From assembly GCA_002999035.1 (NCBI GenBank), contig CP027241.1, forward strand, positions 1,119,001 to 1,183,000: a DNA stretch of 64,000 nucleotides, in the 5' to 3' direction. The notes beneath the pieces were generated by a model that saw only the letters and a list, made by a program, of their open reading frames with translations, had not been told where the DNA came from and ran no database searches. The DNA is from Lachnospiraceae bacterium oral taxon 500 (GTDB lineage: Bacteria; Bacillota; Clostridia; Lachnospirales; Vallitaleaceae). This document shows, in pieces, positions 25,484 to 33,460 of this stretch (position 1 is the first letter of the stretch; the number at the start of each line of letters is the position of its first letter). A program made the translations under genes and the position numbers.

Positions 25484-26230
25484 ATGAGCAAAAAAGTTTT
25501 ACTGGCCGGGGAATCCTGGATGAGTTACACCACCCATGTTAAGGGGTTTGATACCTTTTATACTTCGGTTTATGAAACCGGTGAAAGATATTTAAAAGCG
25601 GTGATGCAAAAAGCCGGGTATGAGTTTGTATTTTTGCCGAATCATTTGGCAATGGAAGAATTTCCCTTTACTTTAGAGGAATTAAAGCAGTATGATGTCA
25701 TTATGCTGTCGGATATCGGCGCCAACACTTTGCTTTTGCCGACGGCCACTTTTACCAAAAGCCAGGTTCGGCCCAACCGCTGCAATCTGTTGAAAGAATA
25801 TGTCCTGCAAGGCGGCGGGCTCTTGATGATCGGCGGATACATGACTTTTTCCGGGATTGATGGCAAAGGCAAATGGGGGGATACGGCAGTGCAGGATGTT
25901 CTTCCGGTCAAGCTTTTGTTCGGCGATGACCGGCAGGAGCACTGCGAAGGGATTCAGCCGCAGACGGTCAAAGCGCATGCCATCCTGCAGGGCATCGGCG
26001 AGTGGCCGAAGGTTTTGGGCTATAATAAAACCACCATCAAGGCAGAGGCCGAGCTGTTAGCGACGGTTGGAGACGATCCCTTTGTGGCGGCGGCTGAGTA
26101 CGGCGCCGGCCGGACGGCGGTCTTTACAACGGATTGTGCGCCGCATTGGGCACCGGCCGAGTTCTGTGAATGGCCGGGTTATGAAACGCTGTTTGTCAAT
26201 CTGGTAAAATGGCTGACTAAGGAAGTGTAA
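25484..26230 (+). CDS. Class I glutamine-amidotransferase-like protein
   Basis: A 248-residue protein of the putative glutamine amidotransferase group (DUF1355-like) with the alpha/beta flavodoxin-like fold: MSKKVLLAGESW at the start, a central VLQGGGLLMIGGYMTF turn, and TTDCAPHW near the end. No Cys follows the GG turn, where true GATase class I enzymes have their nucleophile elbow, so amidotransferase activity is doubtful. SD AGGAGGAG precedes the ATG. It lies in operon 2 between an M20 hydrolase and the ribokinase. Function unknown; a sugar- or base-modifying role would suit the context. Confidence 0.65.
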   Translation: MSKKVLLAGESWMSYTTHVKGFDTFYTSVYETGERYLKAVMQKAGYEFVFLPNHLAMEEFPFTLEELKQYDVIMLSDIGANTLLLPTATFTKSQVRPNRCNLLKEYVLQGGGLLMIGGYMTFSGIDGKGKWGDTAVQDVLPVKLLFGDDRQEHCEGIQPQTVKAHAILQGIGEWPKVLGYNKTTIKAEAELLATVGDDPFVAAAEYGAGRTAVFTTDCAPHWAPAEFCEWPGYETLFVNLVKWLTKEV

Positions 26231-26237
26231 TTATATC

Positions 26238-26311
26238 GTTCAGGCAAGCCGTCTGTAGCGGCGGAAGGAGTTCCGCCGGCATAGCAAGTATCAATCGTTG
26301 CTTGCCTGAAC
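26238..26311 (+). repeat. Dispersed inverted-repeat element, family 2
   Basis: GTTCAGGCAAGC (26238-26249) and GCTTGCCTGAAC (26300-26311) are perfect inverted 12-base ends around an internal hairpin CGGCGGAA/TTCCGCCG. It fills the gap before the ribokinase gene and could also act as an mRNA hairpin. Confidence 0.72.
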
Positions 26312-26337
26312 TGTAATCAAGTGTAAGGTGGTATCAA

Positions 26338-27246
26338 ATGAAAATATTAAACTTTGGTTCGCTGAATATTGATTATGTATACAGTCTGGATCATTTTGTA
26401 AAAAAAGGAGAAACGATCTCATCCGATAACTTAGAGGTGTTCAGCGGCGGCAAGGGTCTGAACCAGTCGATTGCCATGGGCCGGGCGGGAATCAGCGTTT
26501 TTCATGCCGGGGCAGTCGGCACCGACGGAGAAAGCCTTTTGCAGCTGCTGCGGCAGGCGGGGGTGAGTACGGAGCTGGTGGCGGTATCAGAAGCGGTTCG
26601 GACCGGCAACGCCATCATTCAAAGAGACCGGAGCGGCGATAACTGTATTATTTTATACGGCGGAGCCAATCAAAGCATTTCCTCCGGGCAGATTGAGCGG
26701 ACACTGGCCTTGTTTACAGCCGGTGATTATCTGGTGCTGCAAAACGAGATTAACGGCATGAAGGAAATTATGGAAAAGGCGCATCAGCGCGGGCTGCGGA
26801 TTGTCCTCAATCCCTCGCCGATGAATGAGAAAATAGAAGGGCTTCCGCTCCGCTTTGTCGATTATTTCATTTTAAATGAAATTGAAGCCAAGGGTCTGCT
26901 GGGCAGGGAGGACTTGGAGGAAACGGACGAAAAAAAGCTGATTCGGCAGCTGGCAGACCGTTTTCCTGAGGCGGGAATCCTGTTGACTTTGGGCTCGGAC
27001 GGCGCGATGTATTTGGATAAAAACGAAAATCTCTATCAACCGGCCTATAAGGTGGCGGTCAGGGATACGACGGCGGCCGGCGATACCTTTACCGGTTATT
27101 TTATGGCCGGTTTGCTGAAAGGTCTGCCGAAAGCGGAATGTATGAAGCTGGCAGCCAAGGCGGCGGCGATTGCCGTGTCCCGACCGGGAGCGGCGCCTTC
27201 CATTCCGGAGTGGGCGGAAGTCGAGCATTTCGGCGGCGAAGCCTAA
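26338..27246 (+). CDS. Ribokinase / PfkB-family sugar kinase
   Basis: A 302-residue PfkB kinase with the N-terminal FSGGKGLNQS (about 38-47) of ribokinases and the C-terminal DTTAAGDTFTG (about 242-252) containing the catalytic Asp; both match ribokinase closely. It would phosphorylate ribose released by the nucleoside hydrolases to ribose-5-phosphate in the cytoplasm. SD is AAGGTGG. It is the second PfkB kinase of the locus; the first is fused to the LacI regulator and has a changed sugar motif. Confidence 0.87.
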   Translation: MKILNFGSLNIDYVYSLDHFVKKGETISSDNLEVFSGGKGLNQSIAMGRAGISVFHAGAVGTDGESLLQLLRQAGVSTELVAVSEAVRTGNAIIQRDRSGDNCIILYGGANQSISSGQIERTLALFTAGDYLVLQNEINGMKEIMEKAHQRGLRIVLNPSPMNEKIEGLPLRFVDYFILNEIEAKGLLGREDLEETDEKKLIRQLADRFPEAGILLTLGSDGAMYLDKNENLYQPAYKVAVRDTTAAGDTFTGYFMAGLLKGLPKAECMKLAAKAAAIAVSRPGAAPSIPEWAEVEHFGGEA

Positions 27247-27346
27247 AGAGCGGGAAAGGCACGCTGGTCTTTGGGCGGGTTTTGCGGCGAACGCAGCCGG
27301 CGAAAATTGCGGCTTTCAAGCGGAGAAAGTTGAGGAAATAAGAAAA

Positions 27347-28471
27347 ATGAAAGCGGAAGAAGCGGTTCAATTTTTGGAAGAAATTTTAAGAATTCCATCG
27401 GTCAACGGCGAGCATGATGAAGGCAAGGTGGCGGAATATCTGCACCAATATTTCAGCTGGCATGGTATTGAAAGCAAGATTGACCGGCTGGATGAGAAAC
27501 GAGCCAATGTGATTGCATTTGTACCGGGACGGGAAGAGGAAACAGTTGTTTGGAATGGGCATCTGGATACGGTTGAGTACGGTGACCGGCAGAAATGGCA
27601 AACCGATCCGCAAGTACCGGTGCGGCAGGACGGCCGGATTTATGCTCGGGGCGCTTCGGACATGAAAAGTGGGCTGGCGGCAATGGTATACGCTCTGACG
27701 CATTTACCGGGGCAGCCGCGGAAAAGCATTCAGTTTCTGGGAACCTGCGATGAAGAAAGAGGCGGCGCGGGCGCCAAAGCGGTTTTGGATAAAGGACAAA
27801 TGAAGCCGGCCGGGCTTATTTTGGTGGGCGAGCCAACCGGTATGCGGCTGGGTATTGCCCAAAAGGGCTGCTTATGGCTGGAGATTAAAGTCAAGGGCAA
27901 AACCGGACACGGTGCTTATCCGGAAAAAGGGATTAATGCCATTGAGCGGCTGTATGCCCTGACGGAGCAGCTAAAATCCTATGTGCTTGGTTTTTCCCAC
28001 CCCTATTTGGGGCGGTCGACCATGCAGATTAACCAGATTGCAGGCGGGATGGCGGCCAATATGACGGCTGATGACTGCCGGGCGGTTTTGGATATCCGGA
28101 TGACACCGCCGCTGACGGCCGAGGATATTTTGCGCCGGGCCGGAGAGATTTTGCGGGAGCTTCAGCAGGCAAGCCCGGGACTGAGCATGGAGTTTGCGGC
28201 GCTTAACCGGCGGCGGGCGATTCAGATCGCACCGGAGGCGGAATGGGTTCAAAGCTGGGAGGAGTTGCTGCGCCAGAAAGGCTATGCCGGGGATAAAATC
28301 GGGATTAATTTCTTTACCGATGCCTCGATCTTAACGGCGCACAGCCCGGAGCAGGCAGTCCTTTTGTTTGGCCCGGGCGAGCCGGAAATGGCGCATCAGC
28401 CCAATGAATATGTGGAAGTTCAAAAATATGTGGACGCGATTGAACTGCTGCAGAGTTTTGCGGTTTTGTAA
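27347..28471 (+). CDS. M20-family metallohydrolase
   Basis: A 374-residue M20 enzyme with motifs NGHLDTVEYG, ARGASDMKSG, CDEERGGAG and the final GPGEPEMAHQPNE carrying the last metal-binding His. The frame is open into the ribokinase gene, but ATG at 27347, with TGAGG about 10 bases before it, places the protein start where M20 enzymes begin. The spacing is loose, so the start is less certain than the family. It is only distantly similar to the M20 enzyme at 24101. It is the last gene of operon 2; a hairpin element at 28530 follows. Confidence 0.83.
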   Translation: MKAEEAVQFLEEILRIPSVNGEHDEGKVAEYLHQYFSWHGIESKIDRLDEKRANVIAFVPGREEETVVWNGHLDTVEYGDRQKWQTDPQVPVRQDGRIYARGASDMKSGLAAMVYALTHLPGQPRKSIQFLGTCDEERGGAGAKAVLDKGQMKPAGLILVGEPTGMRLGIAQKGCLWLEIKVKGKTGHGAYPEKGINAIERLYALTEQLKSYVLGFSHPYLGRSTMQINQIAGGMAANMTADDCRAVLDIRMTPPLTAEDILRRAGEILRELQQASPGLSMEFAALNRRRAIQIAPEAEWVQSWEELLRQKGYAGDKIGINFFTDASILTAHSPEQAVLLFGPGEPEMAHQPNEYVEVQKYVDAIELLQSFAVL

Positions 28472-28529
28472 GCCGAAAACAGAAAAGTAAAATACGAAGT
28501 GAAGTACGAAGAAAAACAGAATACAAAAA

Positions 28530-28606
28530 GGGGCTGCTGCAAAATGCAGATTTTACGCAAGAATTTTTCTAAATCTTGTGTAAAAATCTTAAAATGCAAC
28601 AGCCCC
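28530..28606 (+). repeat. Palindromic element, family 3, copy 1
   Basis: GGGGCTGCTGCA (28530-28541) and TGCAACAGCCCC (28595-28606) bracket a long imperfect palindrome (AGATTTTACGCAAGA / TCTTGTGTAAAAATCT). A TTTT run follows, so it likely works as a bidirectional terminator between operon 2 and the convergent pyruvate kinase gene. A shorter copy is at 36742-36803. The 110 bases from here to the pyruvate kinase stop show nothing else. Confidence 0.75.
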
Positions 28607-28721
28607 TTTTCAACTGCCGGCAGCGATTTTCCTCCGGCAGCAAACTTAGGCTGTAATTCTATTGATTTTTCCCTGTGCCGGGCAAGGCTTGTTTTCCGGC
28701 GAAGCGGCAGAAAATCGGATG

Positions 28722-30140
28722 TTATTCTACTTCCTGCACTTTCATCAAATTGGTGTTGCCGCTGATACCTAAGGGAATGCCGGCGGTGATGACGACCAAA
28801 TCTCCCTCCTGGGCAATGCCCATTTGCTTAATGGTCGCTACGGACTTATAAAACAGGATTTCCGATGAGGTTTCCTGCTTGACCAGAATCGGCTCCACAC
28901 CCCAGTAAAGCTGCATAATCCTTTGAATCTTCGGATTGGAGGTCGTGGCGACAATCATGGAATCCGGCTTAAACTTACTGATTAATCTGGCCGTATAGCC
29001 CTCGTAGGTCGGGCAGATGATGGCTTTGGCGTTTAAGTATTCGGCGGTGGTTACTGTGGCAAACGATACGGCGTTGGTAACCGAGGTTCCGCGGTCATAA
29101 ATCGTGCGGTGGCGCTTGGTGCGGTCGCGCACTGATTTTTCGGTTTGAATCGCAATCCGCTTCATCATCCGGACCGATTCAATCGGGTAGGCACCGGCTG
29201 CCGATTCCCCTGACAGCATAATGGCATCGGCTCCGTCCCAGATGGCATTGGCCACGTCTGACACCTCCGCCCGGGTCGGCCGGGGATTTTTAATCATCGA
29301 GTCCAGCATTTGGGTAGCGATGATCACCGGCTTTTCCATATCATTGCAGATATCAACGATTTTTTTCTGCACTTCCGGAATCAGCTCCGGCGGCGTTTCC
29401 ACACCGAGATCGCCGCGGGCGACCATGATGCCGTCGGCTGCCTGCACAATTTCCTTGATGTTATTGACACCTTCCTGATTTTCAATCTTGGCAATGATTT
29501 GCACATGCTTGCCGCCGTGGGTAACCAGATGTTTGCGGATTATTTCCACATCAGCCGCACTGCGGATAAAGCTGGCGGCAACAAAGTCAATATCCTGCTC
29601 GACGCCGAAAATCAAATCGGCTTCGTCTTTTGGCGTCAGGATCGGGAGATTTAAATGAATATTCGGCACATTAATGCCCTTATGATTTTTCACATCACCG
29701 CCGTTTTTAATCAGGCAGTGAATCTCGCTGCCTTTTATTTCTTTGACTTCCAACTCAATCAAGCCATCGTCAATCAAGATTGGGCTGCCGACCGCTACAT
29801 CGGTATGGAGGGAAGGATAGGTCACGCTGATGCGGGAGCTGTCGCCTTCAAAGTCTTCCGGAGAAAGGATGACCATATCACCGGTTTTTAAGGTGGCGAT
29901 GCCGCCCACAAAATTGCGGGTACGGATTTCTGGTCCGCGGGTGTCCATCAGGAGAGCAACGGGAATTCCCAGTTCTTCGCGGACTTCCTTAATCATATCA
30001 ATGTTTTTGGCATGCATTTCCTGCTCGCCGTGAGAAAGGTTCAGCCGGGCAATGCGCAGCCCGCTTTTAACCAGTTCGGTAAATACTTCTTTACTGTTAC
30101 TGGACGGTCCGATAGTTCCGATAATTTTGGTTTTGTTCAT
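28722..30140 (-). CDS. pyk: Pyruvate kinase
   Basis: A 472-residue pyruvate kinase that makes pyruvate and ATP from phosphoenolpyruvate and ADP in glycolysis. The N-terminus KTKIIGTIGPSS, the substrate loop MVARGDLGVE and ATQMLDSM are the family hallmarks. Length is that of the short form without a C-terminal PEP-utiliser domain. Two in-frame ATGs exist (30146 and 30140); GGGGAGGA is 2 bases from the first and 8 from the second, so 30140 is preferred. It is monocistronic and convergent with operon 2. Confidence 0.96.
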   Translation of the reverse strand: MNKTKIIGTIGPSSNSKEVFTELVKSGLRIARLNLSHGEQEMHAKNIDMIKEVREELGIPVALLMDTRGPEIRTRNFVGGIATLKTGDMVILSPEDFEGDSSRISVTYPSLHTDVAVGSPILIDDGLIELEVKEIKGSEIHCLIKNGGDVKNHKGINVPNIHLNLPILTPKDEADLIFGVEQDIDFVAASFIRSAADVEIIRKHLVTHGGKHVQIIAKIENQEGVNNIKEIVQAADGIMVARGDLGVETPPELIPEVQKKIVDICNDMEKPVIIATQMLDSMIKNPRPTRAEVSDVANAIWDGADAIMLSGESAAGAYPIESVRMMKRIAIQTEKSVRDRTKRHRTIYDRGTSVTNAVSFATVTTAEYLNAKAIICPTYEGYTARLISKFKPDSMIVATTSNPKIQRIMQLYWGVEPILVKQETSSEILFYKSVATIKQMGIAQEGDLVVITAGIPLGISGNTNLMKVQEVE

Positions 30141-30337
30141 AATCATTCTCCTCCCCGGAAAAACGGGTCAATAAGAAATATCACGGGCTTCTTTTAATGC
30201 CCACATGAGTAATTCATCGAAATTCATTGTCTATCCCAATCTATCATAAGATAGCTGTTTTGTATTTGGACGAATCACAAATGGCTTGCCTGAACGGTAA
30301 CGGTGTTTTAGAGGAAAAGCTTTAAAAATTTCCTTAT

Positions 30338-30374
30338 AAATGATAAGTGTCAAATGCTTTGGCACCTATCATTT
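30338..30374 (+). other. Imperfect inverted repeat upstream of pyk
   Basis: AAATGATAAGTGTC (30338-30351) pairs with GGCACCTATCATTT (30361-30374) with G-U pairs. The 337-base gap 30147-30483 also contains a solitary family-2-type end (GCTTGCCTGAAC near 30284) and the terminator at 30420. No gene was seen there. Confidence 0.5.
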
Positions 30375-30419
30375 ATATAGAATATCACAACAATCGGGTT
30401 TTGGCAAGAAGGAACAAAG

Positions 30420-30448
30420 AAGGAGTCCTAAAAAAAGACTCCTTTTTT
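30420..30448 (-). terminator. Terminator of the TetR/ECF-S operon
   Basis: AAGGAGTC (30420-30427) pairs with GACTCCTT (30437-30444), with T-rich flanks on both strands. It lies 35 bases past the stop of the minus-strand gene at 30484. Confidence 0.6.
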
Positions 30449-30483
30449 CATGGTTCCGCTGAGCGCTTAATGAACCGATATGC

Positions 30484-31050
30484 TCATTGTTTTTCGAGCT
30501 TAAACAGCTTGGCTGTGATAGTTGCCATGACCGCCGACAGAACAATGCCGAGGATGAGGACGACCGGGAGCGCCCACATTGGGCTGACAGCCATCAGCGT
30601 ATCGGCATAACCGACCGGCATTTCTTCAATTGAGTGTTCATAAGAATGAGCACGATTGAACCAGATTTGGATATAATAGCCGAAAGTAGAAAAAGTCATA
30701 AGAATTGCTCCAGCCACATTTCCCGTCCAGCGGTATTTCCACACATAACGAATCATTTCTGCCCCTAGGGCAATAACAATCAGCGGAATCACATGCCATC
30801 CATTGGCATCACCTATCATCAGCAGCATGATAATCGCGCCGGCCGATAAACATAGCGCCGCGCCGGCTGCCTTTACCCGGTCAAATGCTTTGATCACAAT
30901 TCCGGTCAGCAGGATTCCGGCGGTAATCTGGTAGCAGACAAAAACTAACGGATGGATAAGCCCGGTCACACATACCAGCATAGTGCCGATTATGTACAGA
31001 AGCATATAAACAAGCATCCACAGGGCATTTCTTGAGGTCCATTTATTCAT
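30484..31050 (-). CDS. MptD-type (Trep_Strep) ECF transporter S component
   Basis: A 188-residue protein with about five hydrophobic segments and the size and helix pattern of the MptD/Trep_Strep family of predicted ECF substrate-binding components. No T or A subunit gene is adjacent, so it would use a shared energising module encoded elsewhere, or serve another role. SD AAAGGAG precedes the ATG at 31050. It is cotranscribed with the TetR gene 35 bases upstream, which probably controls it. Ligand unknown. Confidence 0.65.
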   Translation of the reverse strand: MNKWTSRNALWMLVYMLLYIIGTMLVCVTGLIHPLVFVCYQITAGILLTGIVIKAFDRVKAAGAALCLSAGAIIMLLMIGDANGWHVIPLIVIALGAEMIRYVWKYRWTGNVAGAILMTFSTFGYYIQIWFNRAHSYEHSIEEMPVGYADTLMAVSPMWALPVVLILGIVLSAVMATITAKLFKLEKQ

Positions 31051-31085
31051 CGTAATTGCTCCTTTCGTTGGACTGTAATGTTTTT

Positions 31086-31700
31086 CTAATAGCCGAAAAA
31101 GTTTTTCCAGCTAAGGGTAAAGAATTTATCAAGTGTTTCGGCGTAATGGAGTGCTTCCTCTCGGGTAAAATTATGCCGCAGCGCCTGAAAAATGGCGTCC
31201 ACATAGCTGGTTGTTAGCAGATGCAGTTCCTTCGTGCTGAAATTGTTCAGTTTTATTCCCATTGACCGGAGCTGGCCCATAAAGCTTAGCGTTCTTTCTT
31301 CCCCCAGCTTGGCGATATCATGCAAGAAGTTTTCGTATCGTGTTCCTTCTGCTTTGCAGACGGCCAGGCAGAAAGCATCGAAATGCTCATAAATATATTC
31401 CATGATCCAGACGGTTTCGTGAGAGCCTTCCCATATATGGGAAAAATCAGCTGTGTCTAGAATTCGGCGCGTTTCATCGGCGGATTGACGATACATCTCG
31501 ATCAACCCGTCATACGCCGGTGCTACTAACGCCGCAAACATTTCTTCCTTGCTGGGAAAATGCTTATACAGACCCGAAGCGCTCATTTTAGCGTCAGCGG
31601 CGATGCGCCGCATAGAAGCGTCTTTAAAGCCATAGGTCATAAATTCTTTCTGTGCGGACGCAATGATTTTTTTATGGTTTTCCGTTTTGTCTTTGGGCAT
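31086..31700 (-). CDS. TetR/AcrR-family transcriptional regulator
   Basis: A 204-residue regulator with an N-terminal helix-turn-helix (KDASMRRIAADAKMSASGLY, about 26-45) followed by FPSKEEMF, the typical TetR continuation, then an all-helical ligand/dimer domain. SD GGAAGG lies before the ATG. It leads a two-gene operon with an ECF S component. A 13-base perfect inverted repeat overlaps its promoter (31727-31770), so autoregulation is very likely. Confidence 0.9.
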   Translation of the reverse strand: MPKDKTENHKKIIASAQKEFMTYGFKDASMRRIAADAKMSASGLYKHFPSKEEMFAALVAPAYDGLIEMYRQSADETRRILDTADFSHIWEGSHETVWIMEYIYEHFDAFCLAVCKAEGTRYENFLHDIAKLGEERTLSFMGQLRSMGIKLNNFSTKELHLLTTSYVDAIFQALRHNFTREEALHYAETLDKFFTLSWKNFFGY

Positions 31701-31726
31701 ATTCTGCTTCCTTCCAAAAATTTAAA

Positions 31727-31782
31727 AGCGAACACTGTACTCTAACAATTAATAGAATACAGTGTTCGCTGTCATTTGTCAA
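31727..31782 (-). promoter_or_regulatory. TetR promoter with operator palindrome
   Basis: On the minus strand TTGACA (31782-31777), 17 bases, TATTCT (31759-31754). AGCGAACACTGTA (31727-31739) and its exact reverse complement TACAGTGTTCGCT (31758-31770) flank the -10 region on both sides. The -35 overlaps the stop codon of the upstream MFS gene. Confidence 0.8.
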
Positions 31783-33104
31783 TATATTTTTTTACGCTCG
31801 TTAGAACTGCCTTTTTTAGGGGTCTTGTCATCAGACAGACTAAGTTTTTCGGTGCCGGGTAAGTTTTCATAGAGCCTCGGAAAATACTTTTTATCCAGCC
31901 GGTAAACAAAAAGCAGCAGGAGGACGGCAGCCAGTCCCGTGCCGATAATTGCGGAAAACGCCAAGAGGTAGGAAAAACGGTCGATAATCCGGCCGATGAT
32001 CAGGCGGCTGGTGGTTGCACCCACGCCGTAACCGATGCCGATAATCGCCGACAACCGGCCCCGGTGCGAGCTGGGCACCCGCCGGCTGATATAGGGGGAG
32101 TTGCCAATGGTATTGATAATTTCACCGGCAGTAAAAATAAAAATCATAAGAAAGAACACAAAGTACGGCGGCCCGCCCAGAATCAGGAGAAAGCTGGCGG
32201 AATAAAGGCTTACGCCCAATACGGCCTTGAGCAGGCCCGGCAGCCGGTGCAGCAGGTAAGTGAAAATGGGCGTAAACAATATGACGACAAAGGCATTAAA
32301 GGACGATAAAAACCCATAATAAGCCGGGCCGTTTTCCCCAAAGACATAACTGGTATAAAGCGGCAGTGAAAAACCCCATTGGCTGTAAACAAAGGCCGAC
32401 AAGGCGACGGCCGGCAGGAAAAAAAGCAGCGGCGGCCGTTTTTTCATCAGGGCAAAAGCGGTGGTTTCCGGCGCGATATCATTTTCATACTCATTGATTT
32501 CATCGCCGGCCAGAGTTTCTTTGGCAATCGGAAAAACAAATAAAATAATAAGGAGGGTGGAACTGATGGTTGTTAAACCGTCAAAAATAAAGGCCAGGGA
32601 AAGATAATTATTAAACAGCAGACCGCCAATGGCTGCGCCGAACATATAGCCGAGATTATGTCCGAGGTAGCTCAGGGAGTAGACTTTTTCTCTTTCTGCC
32701 GGTTTGGTGGCATCGGCGACCAGCGCATCATAAGCCGGCCCTTCCATACTGGCAAATAAGCCCGCCAGGCCGAACAGGAGAATCATCCAAAAACCGGGCT
32801 GAATGAAGGCGCAGCTGATGAAGAAAACCGTGCTGATAATATCAAAGACGATAATGATTTTTTTGCGGTTAAAGTGGTCGGCCAGTTTTCCGCCGGCAAT
32901 GCTGCCGATCAGATAAAAAATCGACAGGCCGGTGGTGGCGTAAGCGCTTTCGGAAGCGGACAGGCCGATTTTCTGACTGAGGATTAAGGTCAGCAGCGGC
33001 CAAATAAAAGCGCCCATATTGGTAATCATTCGACCCAAAAATAAAATATAGGCCGCCCGGGAAAGCCCGCGGTATTGAAAGAATATGGATTTTATATGCT
33101 GCAT
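31779..33104 (-). CDS. MFS transporter
   Basis: A 441-residue major facilitator with about twelve helices, a motif-A-like GGKLADHFNRKK (about 70-81) and a basic cytosolic tail ending RKKIY. The family layout resembles multidrug exporters of the MdtG/YttB type; substrate unproven. SD AAAGGAGA lies just before the ATG at 33104. Its stop overlaps the -35 of the TetR operon, so read-through into that operon is possible. Confidence 0.82.
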   Translation of the reverse strand: MQHIKSIFFQYRGLSRAAYILFLGRMITNMGAFIWPLLTLILSQKIGLSASESAYATTGLSIFYLIGSIAGGKLADHFNRKKIIIVFDIISTVFFISCAFIQPGFWMILLFGLAGLFASMEGPAYDALVADATKPAEREKVYSLSYLGHNLGYMFGAAIGGLLFNNYLSLAFIFDGLTTISSTLLIILFVFPIAKETLAGDEINEYENDIAPETTAFALMKKRPPLLFFLPAVALSAFVYSQWGFSLPLYTSYVFGENGPAYYGFLSSFNAFVVILFTPIFTYLLHRLPGLLKAVLGVSLYSASFLLILGGPPYFVFFLMIFIFTAGEIINTIGNSPYISRRVPSSHRGRLSAIIGIGYGVGATTSRLIIGRIIDRFSYLLAFSAIIGTGLAAVLLLLFVYRLDKKYFPRLYENLPGTEKLSLSDDKTPKKGSSNERKKIY

Positions 33105-33272
33105 AGCAGTCTCCTTTGGTGGTTGTTCGCTTTTGCCGGCGAAAGCGCCGATTCTTTTTGACCGGTTTTCTGCTCAGGCGATTTTTTGAGTATGGTCCGG
33201 CGCCGCTCCTTTTCGGCCGGCGGCGTGCTCGTCCAAGCCGCAAAGTACGCCGTTCCGGAAAAGCTTTAGGCT

Positions 33273-33301
33273 ATTATATCAGCTTTGAGGGAAGAGAGCA
33301 A
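33273..33301 (-). promoter_or_regulatory. Candidate promoter of the MFS gene
   Basis: On the minus strand TTGCTC (33301-33296), 17 bases, TATAAT (33278-33273). The -10 is perfect, the -35 poor. The leader of about 165 bases to 33104 is GC-rich with no recognised element. Confidence 0.45.
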
Positions 33302-33374
33302 GAGGAGACGGGGCGGCGGAGCCTTTATGCGGGATAAATGAAAATCAGCGCTTTAAATTTGAAACATTTGTTTA

Positions 33375-33430
33375 TTGACGCTGGATAAAGAAAAGAGTAT
33401 AATAAAATCAAACGTCGGTAAACGTTTTCA
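33375..33430 (+). promoter_or_regulatory. GRE1 promoter with LacI/cre-like operator
   Basis: TTGACG (33375-33380), 17 bases, TATAAT (33398-33403). The sequence GGTAAACGTTTTCA (33417-33430) just after the likely start matches 13 of 14 positions of the LacI/CcpA-type cre consensus TGWAANCGNTNWCA. Binding there would block initiation. Confidence 0.75.
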
Positions 33431-33460
33431 CGGATGTAAAAGAAAGGAAAAACTAATAAA

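Noticed and set aside
27247-27346. A further family-1 element, because of AGAAAGTTGAG before the second M20 gene.
   Set aside because: Only one short end matches; no left end or hairpin units were found.
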